From: Actinomycetes bacterium
GTDB lineage: Bacteria; Actinomycetota; Acidimicrobiia; Acidimicrobiales; Acidimicrobiaceae
Direction of reading: 5' to 3'
DNA length: 6,207 bases
NCBI GenBank assembly: GCA_021823045.1
Contig: JAKAPB010000129.1
Coordinates: forward strand, 1-6,207
The translations under genes and the position numbers were made by a program. Positions 1-6,207 of the stretch are shown here, piece after piece. The notes under the pieces are model-generated. The model searched no databases, was not told the origin of the DNA, and worked only from the letters and a program-made list of their open reading frames with translations. Positions within the stretch are counted from its first letter, which is position 1, and each line of letters starts with the position of its first letter.

Positions 1-83
1 ACGCTATCTGCCACCCCGCCCGGCGAGGTTGGTATGCCGTAGCGAGCGAAATACTGCTTCCCTTGATACTCGAAGAGATCCAA
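1..83 (-). CDS. sucC: Succinyl-CoA synthetase (ADP-forming) beta subunit, N-terminal fragment cut by window edge
   Basis: SucC is the beta subunit of succinyl-CoA synthetase, the cytoplasmic TCA-cycle enzyme that converts succinyl-CoA, ADP and phosphate to succinate, CoA and ATP; it pairs with SucD. Only 28 codons are present. Translating the minus strand from 83 gives (TTG)DLFEYQGKQYFARYGIP followed by TSPGGVADSV, which matches the conserved N-terminus of bacterial SucC (typically MDLFEYQ-K-LF) at the start of the ATP-grasp domain. The TTG start is supported three ways: an in-frame TAG stop lies directly upstream at 84-86, the protein family begins exactly here with M-D-L-F-E-Y-Q, and a GAAAGG ribosome-binding site lies 10 nt upstream. 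An ATG at 88-90 is out of frame. The gene follows the mutase small subunit by 65 nt; sucD would be expected next beyond the window. Identity is near certain; the remaining length cannot be judged. Confidence 0.93.
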   Translation of the reverse strand, partial: MDLFEYQGKQYFARYGIPTSPGGVADS

Positions 84-93
84 CTATCATCAG

Positions 94-99
94 CCTTTC
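94..99 (-). promoter_or_regulatory. Ribosome-binding site for sucC
   Basis: The minus strand reads GAAAGG here, complementary to the 16S rRNA anti-Shine-Dalgarno core, with 10 nt between it and the TTG start at 81-83. The spacing is slightly long but workable. It supports TTG as the true start, since the only nearby ATG (88-90) is out of frame with the conserved SucC sequence and would lie only 3 nt from this site. Confidence 0.6.
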
Positions 100-125
100 A
101 TTCACAACACTAAAAAATGTATATC

Positions 126-137
126 GCGGCTAGCCGC
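126..137. repeat. Perfect 12-bp palindrome GCGGCTAGCCGC between the mutase subunit and sucC
   Basis: The sequence equals its own reverse complement and sits in the 65-nt gap upstream of sucC, 11 nt after the stop of the cobalamin-binding gene. In RNA it could form a 4-bp GCGG/CCGC stem with a CUAG loop. A run of six T on the minus strand follows about 8 nt later (112-117). That distance and the short stem make a canonical intrinsic terminator unlikely, and termination here would cut off sucC unless it had its own promoter. A protein-binding operator or a weak attenuator are alternatives. The palindrome is directly visible; its function is unknown. Confidence 0.5.
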
Positions 138-148
138 CCAAATAGCTT

Positions 149-562
149 CTAAGAAAGCTCTACTTCTCTCTCATCAAGCGCTTTCTCAAGCCATTCAGAG
201 ATCTGAGGGAGGGGCGCACCTGGGGTAAAGACCTCGGACACTCCTGCACCTTTCAATCTAGGAATATCTGCATCGGGTATAATCCCTCCGACGACAACCA
301 GGACGTCGCTTGCCCCTTGCTCCCTGAGTCCCTCAACAATTCGAGGAACGAGTGTCAGGTGGGCCCCGGAGAGCAATGAAAGTCCTAAGGCGTCGGCGTC
401 CTCCTGAACTACCGTCTCGACAACCTGCTCGGCGGTCTGATGGAGTCCGGTATAAATGACCTCAAATCCGGCGTCTCGGAGAGCCCTTGCTATTACTTTG
501 GCACCGCGATCATGACCATCCAGTCCAGGCTTTGCCACCACAACTCGATAACGACGTTCCAC
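149..562 (-). CDS. icmB: Cobalamin-binding small subunit of acyl-CoA mutase (isobutyryl-/methylmalonyl-CoA mutase type)
   Basis: This 137-residue protein is a free-standing B12-binding domain that should carry adenosylcobalamin for a separate catalytic subunit rearranging an acyl-CoA carbon skeleton (isobutyryl/n-butyryl, methylmalonyl/succinyl or 2-hydroxyisobutyryl/3-hydroxybutyryl). The base-off/His-on signature D15-x-H17-x-x-G20 is intact within KPGLDGHDRG, so H17 is the expected lower cobalt ligand. The other cobalamin-loop motifs are S62-L-L64, G92-G93 and T113-P-G115. The whole protein is this domain, matching the roughly 136-residue Streptomyces IcmB rather than the 700-residue fused MutB/ScpA. 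The start is GTG; an in-frame TGA at 581-583 and no other start codon between leave it as the first possible start. A GAGG at 565-568 is only 2 nt from it, so the ribosome-binding site is not convincing. It lies 133 nt after an acyl-CoA ligase gene and 65 nt before sucC, fitting a role near succinyl-CoA. The catalytic partner is not in the window, so the substrate is undetermined; the symbol denotes family, not proven substrate. Confidence 0.9.
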   Translation of the reverse strand: MERRYRVVVAKPGLDGHDRGAKVIARALRDAGFEVIYTGLHQTAEQVVETVVQEDADALGLSLLSGAHLTLVPRIVEGLREQGASDVLVVVGGIIPDADIPRLKGAGVSEVFTPGAPLPQISEWLEKALDEREVELS

Positions 563-695
563 GGCCTCAAATACTACCCATCAAATCGAGTTGAGAAAAA
601 ACCCGCCCGACAAAGTGCATTTTTTGCCCTTCTAAATCTGAAGTCCACCAAAATTCCGACAGAAGCCAAAACATCTCTGAAAGTTGAATAACGGA
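563..695. other. Intergenic region between the acyl-CoA ligase and the cobalamin-binding subunit
   Basis: The 133 nt hold no plausible gene. On the minus strand there are two homopolymer tracts, A6 in GGGCAAAAAATGC and T6 after GGGCGGG. The T-run follows a G-rich stretch but no complementary C-rich arm lies within reach, so I do not call a terminator. No clear -35/-10 pair was found. The length suggests the small subunit and sucC could have their own transcription start, but the sequence does not show it directly. Confidence 0.5.
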
Positions 696-2225
696 CTACT
701 TCCCGGGTTCAAAGAGCTCCCGGAGCTGCTCCCTCTTCACCTTAGCCGTGTCGGTCCTCGGAAGAACAGACACTATCTTGATCTGCCGAGGTACCTTATA
801 GTGCGCAAGGTTGTCTTGGCACCAAATAGCAATCTCCGCAACACTAACTCGACTCTTGGGCATCAATCGTACAGCGGCGACCGGTACTTCGCCTAATTTC
901 TCGTCCTCTATCCCTAACACAGAGGCTTCAGCGACGTCTGGATGGTCCTCAAGGACCGCCTCTACCTCCCTAGCGTAGACAGAATAGCCGCCGGACTTTA
1001 TTACGTCTTTTGCACGCCCGACGAAGTAGACCGTTCCAAATGGGCCACGCCGGGCCAAATCACCGGTTCGCACCCAACCATCATTGGCCAAAATAGCGTC
1101 GGTAGCACTTTTGTCTTTGAAATAACCCTTAAGTGAGCCTTCATTTCTGACCCATAGTTCCCCGACCGTACCGGGGGTAACTTCGGATCCATTGGCATCT
1201 GAAACCTTCAGCTCAGCGCCTCCAAATGGTATTCCGATGCCAGCATTGTCGAGGAGCTCACGAAATCCCGCCGGTATAGCCGTCGACTTGAACGGCATCG
1301 ATGGAAACATACGGGTCGCTACCGCACCACCGAGTTCAACCATTCCATAGCCCTCTATAAAAGCCGCCGACCCAAATGAGGACGAATAGCCGAAGGAAGT
1401 AGCCGACCCAAAATCTTGAAATTTCCTAGCCAAATCGGTCGGCATAGCGTCCGCCGAAGAGTACCAGACGTTTATGGAGCTCAACCTCCTGCTCTCGGCT
1501 CCGGCCTCAAGCAGGAGTCGATACATGGCAGGAACACCAGCAAATAACTGCGGCCGCTTCTGCTCGATGATATCAAGCACGGCCTTAGGGTCAAACTTTG
1601 GAAAGAAGTAGACCTTGTAACCAGCCATCGCCATTGAAAGCGCAAAGATGAATCCCATGAGGTGCGACAGCGGGAGGCCGAACGCTGCGCTTTGGGGTCC
1701 AACCAAACCGATAACGCCCATCAAGTTCAACCTATCCAGGAGTGCCTTGTGGCTAAGTTCTACCCCCTTAGGTCTTCCTGTCGTCCCGGAGGTGTAGAAA
1801 ATCGCAGCGGTAGAGTGCCTGTCGATTAGGGTCTCGGGTTCGCCGAGATCACCGTATATCTGTGCTAAATCCCTAACCACTAGGGCTGGCTCGCACTCTT
1901 TGACTATCCGATCGACTTCGACCTTCGTGAGCTGATCGCTAAGCGGAACGGCCACCGCCCCAGCTCTAGCAACACCTAAACAGGCAAAAAAGAGGTCATA
2001 GCCGTTGGGGAGATTGATGACTACCCGCTGACCAGGCAACACCTCTTTGGCGACCCCGTTTGATAGTCGTTCTACTAACTCCTCGGCCTGAGAAAATGTG
2101 AACTGTCGACCATCGATCTCCTCGACCATGACCCTTTCGGCGCATCGAGAAGCAACCTGCGACATCAAGTGACCTAGGGTATCTACAGAACTAATTGTCG
2201 CACCGACTGACATATCAATAAACAC
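696..2225 (-). CDS. Acyl-CoA synthetase, AMP-dependent synthetase/ligase family, substrate unknown
   Basis: This 509-residue enzyme belongs to the ANL adenylating superfamily: it should activate a carboxylic acid with ATP to an acyl-AMP, then transfer the acyl group to CoA. The large N-domain carries the A3 P-loop YTSGTTGRPKG (144-154) and the A5 motif YGMVE (293-297), whose E297 should bind magnesium. The C-domain side shows the TGD motif (387-389, D389 for ribose), the hinge-region R404 with DVIKSGGY (407-414), and the A10 region RTDTAKVKR with K495 as the expected catalytic lysine. All core residues are present and length is normal for the family, so it looks active. Unusual points are V in place of the usual T in A5, A in place of G before K495, and a Ser/Gly/Phe-rich stretch at 272-288 just before A5. 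It has no signal peptide or membrane segment. The start is GTG with TAA immediately upstream; an in-frame ATG five codons in (2211-2213) is a real alternative, and neither has a clear ribosome-binding site. Its place beside a B12 mutase subunit hints at feeding acyl-CoA to that pathway, which is inference. Confidence 0.88.
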   Translation of the reverse strand: MFIDMSVGATISSVDTLGHLMSQVASRCAERVMVEEIDGRQFTFSQAEELVERLSNGVAKEVLPGQRVVINLPNGYDLFFACLGVARAGAVAVPLSDQLTKVEVDRIVKECEPALVVRDLAQIYGDLGEPETLIDRHSTAAIFYTSGTTGRPKGVELSHKALLDRLNLMGVIGLVGPQSAAFGLPLSHLMGFIFALSMAMAGYKVYFFPKFDPKAVLDIIEQKRPQLFAGVPAMYRLLLEAGAESRRLSSINVWYSSADAMPTDLARKFQDFGSATSFGYSSSFGSAAFIEGYGMVELGGAVATRMFPSMPFKSTAIPAGFRELLDNAGIGIPFGGAELKVSDANGSEVTPGTVGELWVRNEGSLKGYFKDKSATDAILANDGWVRTGDLARRGPFGTVYFVGRAKDVIKSGGYSVYAREVEAVLEDHPDVAEASVLGIEDEKLGEVPVAAVRLMPKSRVSVAEIAIWCQDNLAHYKVPRQIKIVSVLPRTDTAKVKREQLRELFEPGK

Positions 2226-2429
2226 TTACTAACAGTCAACCAGTATCTAGGGGCATCTCTGCCGTTAATAACACAAGCCAAGGCTTAATTTTATGTCACT
2301 TATTTCTAAATAGACCAAACTTGGACCTCAAAAGCGACCATGAAATAGCCAATCCATTGGGTCCTTATCTGCTGACCGCCCTAGTTGGCTGACGGCCATG
2401 AGGGAAAGTGGTTCTACTAAAGAGATGTA
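2226..2429. other. Intergenic region between pcrA and the acyl-CoA ligase
   Basis: This 204-nt gap is the longest in the window. It holds no convincing gene: a 23-codon minus-strand reading frame starting at 2399 has no ribosome-binding site. On the minus strand there is a -10-like TAAAAT at 2288-2293 with only a poor -35 candidate (TTGGTC at 2313-2318, 19-nt spacer), overlapping an AT-rich inverted repeat at 2301-2312 (arms TATTT and AAATA). A short GGCA-GAGA-TGCC hairpin lies nearer the ligase. No terminator with a T-run follows pcrA. The gap probably separates transcription units, but that is inferred from length and these weak signals. Confidence 0.45.
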
Positions 2430-4619
2430 TCAGATCTTTTTCAACTTGGCGACCGAGGCGTCAAGTCTCTTTTGGCCCAATCCGACGAAGTTAACTAAGA
2501 CCTCTAGGCCGGAACCGTGGATTGACATGTCAACCACCACCCCTTCACCAAAGCTCTTATGGTAGACCTCATCTCCAACTTTGTAATCGGGCGGGACCTG
2601 AAAGGATCCTCGATCAGAAGTTTCACTTCCGAAACCGCCCCATGAGGACGGACTTGGATTCCTACTTCGCCGATCGCCACTCGATGTGGCTCCCCTCCAC
2701 TTAGTGCCATCAGATTCCTCGACTAGATCAACGGGGATCTCTTCGATAAAACGCGAGGGGGGATGGAACTGCCCGCTGAATTCGCCCCCCCTTAACTGGG
2801 CCCTTGCAAGGTAAAGTTTTTCCTTGGCTCGAGTTATCCCGACGTAACAGAGCCTCCTCTCCTCCTCGAGCTGCTCAGGATCCACGAATGACCGCATGTG
2901 AGGAAAGACTCCGTCCTCGAGCCCAGTTATAAAGACAACAGGGAACTCGAGGCCCTTCGCAGCGTGCAACGTCATCAAATTGACTTTCGACTCAGACGTT
3001 GACTCATCGGCTGTTGAATAGAGGGCCGTCTCCTCTAAGAAACCTTCTAAGGACTCAAAATCAGAGGCCAGCCTCACTAACTCCTCTAAATTCTCCAGTC
3101 TCGACTCTGCTTCATGTCTCGGCTCTGAGGCTATCTCTTGGCGCAACCCACTCTCGACTAGAAGATATTCGAGTATCTCCCTTGGCTTTGTCTCATTATC
3201 TGCCATCCTTCGCAGTTCTTTGATCAAATCACAAAACCGTAAGATTTCGACGGAGGCTCTACTTGACGCCGCAAATGCCTTGGGCGACTCGAAGGCTCGC
3301 AGGATCTCTATACCAGAATCAATAGCGAAGCTAGTGGCCCTGGCGAGCGTGACCTCCCCTACTCCCCGCTTAGGAATATTTATCGCCCTTCTTAGGGAAA
3401 CCTCGTCCGATGGGTTCACCACAAGACGTAGGTAGGAAATTGCGTCTTTGATCTCCTTGCGATCGTAAAAGCGCGGACCGCCAACCACCCCATAGGGAAT
3501 CGACTGCCTAATCAGCTCTTGCTCTATAAGGCGGCTCTGGGCATTAGCCCGATATAAAACGGCTATCTCACCATAACTCCTATGGTCATTTTCGACCTCA
3601 TGAATAATCGCAGCTACTATGTGACGGGCCTCTTCGGTATCGGTATCGGTCTCGATAAGAGATATACGTCGACCGCCTTTCGTCTCCGTCCAAAGGTTCT
3701 TCGCAATCCGTCCCCGGTTGAAGGAGATTAGTGAGTTTGCGGCGTCCAAAATAATCGACGTTGAACGATAGTTCTGTTCCAACTTGATTAGCCTGGCATC
3801 CGGAAAATTACGCTCGAACTCCAAAATGTTTCCGACATTTGCTCCCCGGAACCTATAGACCGACTGGTCAGCATCCCCAACGGCAAATGCCTGACGTGAG
3901 GTGCGGGTTAGGTCTAAAAGTATCTGGTTCTGTACACGGTTAGTATCTTGAAACTCGTCGACAAGTACGTGGGCAAAGCGCGCCTGGAAGTGGCTGAGGA
4001 CCTCGGGGCGAGTTCGAAAAAGCTGGACTACGTTTAGCAGAAGGTCATCGAAGTCCATAGCGTTGTTCGACAGGAGCCTTCTCTGATATTCGCGGTAGAT
4101 TTGAGACACGCTCCTCTCAAAGGCACCGCTAGCAGAAACTTCGAACTCCTCCGGCACGACCATGTCCGACTTCAATGTCGAGATATGCTTGACCATCCCC
4201 TTTGGAACAAATCGCTTTACGTCGTATCCGGCATCCACGATCACCTGTGACAGGAGTCGTGTTGAATCCTGGGTATCGTAAATCGAAAATCCCGGCCGAT
4301 ATCCAAGTTCAGAAGCGAAGGTCCTAAGAATTCTCAGCGACGCAGAATGAAAGGTCGAGACCCAAAGCGAACCGGGAGTTCCTTCGGTGAGGGCGCTCAA
4401 TACCCTGGACTTCATTTCCGCCGCAGCCTTATTGGTGAAAGTTATCGCGAGAATCGAAAGTGGATGGACACCCTGGTGGAGCAGGTAAGCAAAGCGCCTG
4501 GTCAAAACCCGGGTCTTGCCCGAACCAGCCCCCGCAACGACCAAAACCGGTCCACCCGAGTGGGTAACCGCCTCGAGCTGTGGCGCATTTAGGTCTCGGG
4601 TTAAATCTGTCAGGTTCAT
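2430..4619 (-). CDS. pcrA: ATP-dependent DNA helicase PcrA/UvrD (SF1A, 3'-5')
   Basis: PcrA/UvrD is a 3'-5' translocase that unwinds DNA in excision repair, clears proteins from DNA and restrains recombination. All SF1A motifs are intact in 729 residues: Q motif around Q14, Walker A AGAGSGKT (29-36, K35), motif Ia near TFTNKAAAEM (60-69), motif Ib STFHS (88-92), Walker B VDEFQDT (220-226), motif III VGDADQSVYRFRGA (247-260), motif IV QNYRST (282-287, R285), motif IVa near GGPRFYDRKE (380-389), motif V LMTLHAAKGLEF (548-559) and motif VI ERRLCYVGITRAKEKL (587-602, arginine finger R597). A Ser/Gly/Arg-rich linker (about 643-673) leads to a Tudor-like domain (679-729, VGDEVYHKSFGEGVVV...), the part known in Bacillus PcrA and E. 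coli UvrD to contact RNA polymerase. It is somewhat shorter than many actinobacterial homologues, mainly in linker length, but nothing essential is missing. It starts with ATG, 18 nt after the guaA stop, with a weak GGA 4 nt ahead, so it is likely co-transcribed with guaA. Rep is an alternative within the family, but the C-terminal domain favours PcrA/UvrD. Confidence 0.96.
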   Translation of the reverse strand: MNLTDLTRDLNAPQLEAVTHSGGPVLVVAGAGSGKTRVLTRRFAYLLHQGVHPLSILAITFTNKAAAEMKSRVLSALTEGTPGSLWVSTFHSASLRILRTFASELGYRPGFSIYDTQDSTRLLSQVIVDAGYDVKRFVPKGMVKHISTLKSDMVVPEEFEVSASGAFERSVSQIYREYQRRLLSNNAMDFDDLLLNVVQLFRTRPEVLSHFQARFAHVLVDEFQDTNRVQNQILLDLTRTSRQAFAVGDADQSVYRFRGANVGNILEFERNFPDARLIKLEQNYRSTSIILDAANSLISFNRGRIAKNLWTETKGGRRISLIETDTDTEEARHIVAAIIHEVENDHRSYGEIAVLYRANAQSRLIEQELIRQSIPYGVVGGPRFYDRKEIKDAISYLRLVVNPSDEVSLRRAINIPKRGVGEVTLARATSFAIDSGIEILRAFESPKAFAASSRASVEILRFCDLIKELRRMADNETKPREILEYLLVESGLRQEIASEPRHEAESRLENLEELVRLASDFESLEGFLEETALYSTADESTSESKVNLMTLHAAKGLEFPVVFITGLEDGVFPHMRSFVDPEQLEEERRLCYVGITRAKEKLYLARAQLRGGEFSGQFHPPSRFIEEIPVDLVEESDGTKWRGATSSGDRRSRNPSPSSWGGFGSETSDRGSFQVPPDYKVGDEVYHKSFGEGVVVDMSIHGSGLEVLVNFVGLGQKRLDASVAKLKKI

Positions 4620-4637
4620 CGAGTCCAGCCTAAGGGA

Positions 4638-6182
4638 TCACTCCCATTCAATTGTTCCGGGGGGCTTCGAGGTGATGTCATATACCACCCGATTCACTCC
4701 CTTCACCTCCGCAACGATGCGAGTCGAAATTCTTTCCAGCACCTCATAGGGGATCCTCGCCCAATCCGCAGACATGGCATCGTCAGACTCCACGGCCCTA
4801 AGGATGACCGGATTAGCGTAGGTTCTTTCATCCCCCATAACGCCGACACTTCGCAGATTGGTGGCCAGAATTGCGAAGCTCTGCCAAAGTTTGCCCGTCA
4901 GTCCGGCGACCTCTATCTCTTGGGATACAATCAGGTCCGCCAGTCGCAGGGTGTCCGCAGCCTCCTTAGTAACCTCGCCAAGAATACGCACTGCTAGTCC
5001 AGGGCCCGGGAAGGGCTGTCGCCAAACCATCTTTTCGGGGAGGCCTAGTTCTTCACCTATGGCACGGACTTCATCTTTAAACAGGGCCCTCAAGGGCTCG
5101 ATAAGTTCAAAATCCATATCATCGGGAAGGCCTCCCACGTTGTGGTGGGATTTTATCTTGGCGGCATCCTTCGTCCCTGACTCGATCACATCGGGGTATA
5201 AGGTTCCCTGCACCAAAAATTCAGCCCGGCCGAGTTCGGGCCTAAGGTCTTCAAAGACCCTTATAAATGTCTCTCCGATTGCCTTGCGCTTCTGCTCAGG
5301 GTCGACCACTCCACTTAGAACTTCAAAAAAGCGCTCCGACGCGTCCACGGCAATCAGGTCTACGGCGAAGCGATCTCTGAAAGTTTCGATCACGGACTCG
5401 GTCTCACCGGATCTCATCAATCCAGTATCTACATAAACACAGGTGAGCTGATCTCCGATAGCCTCATGAACCAGAGCGGCGGCGACTGACGAGTCGACCC
5501 CGCCAGAAAGGGCACATATCACTCGCGAGTCCTTCACCCGTTCCTTGATAAGCGCTATCGACTCTTCAATGATTGAGAAGTTGGTCCAGGTAGCGTCGCA
5601 CTTTGCAACTTCGAATATGAAATTGGAAAGTACCGTCCTCCCGTGCTCGGTGTGGGTAACTTCGGGGTGGTACTGTACCCCGCAGATCCCGGAGGAAAGG
5701 TCTTCGAAACTTGCCACCTTGGCACCATCGGTAGAGCTGGTGACGGTAGCTCCAAGTGGCGGTTCGGAAATGGAGTCGAAGTGGCTCATCCAAACCTTCT
5801 GCGAAATCGGCGTAGTACCCAAAAGGGTGTCAGCCTCCTTGCGCCGAAGCTCAGTCCTACCATATTCGCCGGCGTCGTTCCGCTCAACTTTTCCGCCCAA
5901 TGACACCGCCAACAGCTGTGCCCCGTAGCAGATCCCAAGGATCGGAATTCCTAGTTCGAAGATCTTTGGGTCTAGGGTCGGGGCACCTGCTTCATTGACC
6001 GACTTGGGACCCCCCGAAAGAATGATCGCCTTTGGCGGATCCCCCAAGAGACCCTCCGCGGTAATCGAATACGGGACGATCTCCGAATATACGTGCAAAT
6101 CTCTGATTCGCCTGGCGATGAGCTGGGCATACTGTGCCCCGAAATCTACTACGACTACCCTGGAGGACTTAGCCTGTTTCAC
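4638..6182 (-). CDS. guaA: GMP synthase (glutamine-hydrolysing)
   Basis: GuaA makes GMP from XMP, ATP and glutamine in the last step of de novo guanine nucleotide synthesis in the cytoplasm. The 514 residues match the family's usual length (about 510-525). The N-terminal class I glutamine amidotransferase domain (about 8-190) has the nucleophile C85 in GICYGAQ, with H172 and E174 in QYHPEV completing the triad. The ATP pyrophosphatase domain begins with the PP-loop SGGVDSS (226-232) followed by YVDTGLMR (250-257). The XMP-binding dimerisation domain closes with [15 protein letters not shown] and the invariant C-terminus KPPGTIEWE. One conserved position differs: the usual WMSHGD reads WMSHFD at 131-136. 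The GTG start has a TAA in frame directly upstream and an AAAGG site 4 nt ahead, so it is well supported. Of the 25 nt upstream, all three frames carry a stop, one of them (TGA overlapping the GTG as GTGA) compatible with a translationally coupled upstream gene outside the window. Confidence 0.98.
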   Translation of the reverse strand: MKQAKSSRVVVVDFGAQYAQLIARRIRDLHVYSEIVPYSITAEGLLGDPPKAIILSGGPKSVNEAGAPTLDPKIFELGIPILGICYGAQLLAVSLGGKVERNDAGEYGRTELRRKEADTLLGTTPISQKVWMSHFDSISEPPLGATVTSSTDGAKVASFEDLSSGICGVQYHPEVTHTEHGRTVLSNFIFEVAKCDATWTNFSIIEESIALIKERVKDSRVICALSGGVDSSVAAALVHEAIGDQLTCVYVDTGLMRSGETESVIETFRDRFAVDLIAVDASERFFEVLSGVVDPEQKRKAIGETFIRVFEDLRPELGRAEFLVQGTLYPDVIESGTKDAAKIKSHHNVGGLPDDMDFELIEPLRALFKDEVRAIGEELGLPEKMVWRQPFPGPGLAVRILGEVTKEAADTLRLADLIVSQEIEVAGLTGKLWQSFAILATNLRSVGVMGDERTYANPVILRAVESDDAMSADWARIPYEVLERISTRIVAEVKGVNRVVYDITSKPPGTIEWE

Positions 6183-6186
6183 TTAG

Positions 6187-6191
6187 CCTTT
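6187..6191 (-). promoter_or_regulatory. Ribosome-binding site for guaA
   Basis: The minus strand reads AAAGG, 4 nt before the GTG start at 6180-6182. With the in-frame TAA at 6183-6185 blocking any longer reading, it supports GTG as the guaA start. Confidence 0.55.
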
Positions 6192-6207
6192 AGTGTCCCA
6201 TCCCGAC

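Noticed and set aside
596..640. Possible intrinsic terminator before icmB (G-rich stretch followed by T6 on the minus strand)
   Set aside because: There is no complementary C-rich arm to form a stem next to the T-run; only a 3-bp GCA/TGC pairing is nearby.
440..691. 83-codon plus-strand open frame overlapping the B12 subunit and the gap beside it
   Set aside because: It overlaps the conserved cobalamin-binding gene on the opposite strand, has no family resemblance, and its gap portion is low in coding character.
2208..2240. Promoter for the ligase with -35 TTGACT close to the start codon
   Set aside because: The -35 match is good, but the best -10 at proper spacing (GATATG) is poor and would place transcription initiation downstream of both candidate start codons.
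2328..2399. 23-codon minus-strand frame (MAVSQLGRS...) in the pcrA-ligase gap
   Set aside because: No ribosome-binding site, no recognisable peptide family, and length is within chance expectation.
563..2429. Shared 8-mers ATTTAGAA and CAGAGATG in the two gaps flanking the ligase, considered as traces of insertion
   Set aside because: The copies do not sit at the ligase boundaries and differ in their flanks; such short AT-rich matches are expected by chance.
4858..5436. 192-codon plus-strand open frame antisense to guaA
   Set aside because: It lies wholly inside an intact, clearly conserved guaA, its translation is Ser/Arg-rich with no recognisable domain, and it reads as the shadow of the real gene.
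5545..5928. 127-codon plus-strand open frame antisense to guaA
   Set aside because: Same reason: fully covered by guaA on the other strand, no domain, no supporting context.

Overview
All five genes in this window lie on the minus strand. Read in the direction of transcription, from high to low coordinates, they are guaA (GMP synthase), pcrA/uvrD (SF1A DNA helicase), an acyl-CoA ligase of the AMP-forming superfamily, a stand-alone cobalamin-binding small subunit of an acyl-CoA mutase (IcmB/McmB type), and the first 28 codons of sucC (succinyl-CoA synthetase beta subunit), which runs off the left edge. The sucC fragment is easy to miss because it is short, truncated and starts with TTG. I see no RNA gene, mobile element, CRISPR array or phage sequence.

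The organism is most likely an actinomycete in the broad sense (Actinomycetota). The helicase has the actinobacterial PcrA layout with a C-terminal Tudor-like domain. The 137-residue B12 protein is very close to the Streptomyces isobutyryl-CoA mutase small subunit as I remember it. The order pcrA, then an intervening gene or two, then sucC, recalls the pcrA (uvrD1)-sucC-sucD neighbourhood of Mycobacterium. The base composition looks only moderately GC-rich, lower than Streptomyces or Mycobacterium, so a lineage such as Acidimicrobiia is plausible; that placement is inference.

Layout: 4638-6182 guaA and 2430-4619 pcrA are separated by only 18 nt and are probably co-transcribed. A 204-nt gap (2226-2429) follows, then the acyl-CoA ligase (696-2225), a 133-nt gap (563-695), the B12-binding subunit (149-562), a 65-nt gap (84-148) with a perfect 12-bp GC-rich palindrome, and sucC (1-83, partial).

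Functionally, guaA and pcrA serve GMP synthesis and DNA repair/replication. The left three genes point to acyl-CoA metabolism around succinyl-CoA: a ligase that activates an unknown carboxylic acid, the B12-binding part of a carbon-skeleton mutase, and the enzyme that interconverts succinyl-CoA and succinate. The catalytic large subunit of the mutase is not in the window, so its substrate cannot be read here. Four of the five genes start with GTG or TTG. I found no convincing evidence of a novel system; the region reads as ordinary chromosomal housekeeping DNA, with the ligase as the least predictable member.
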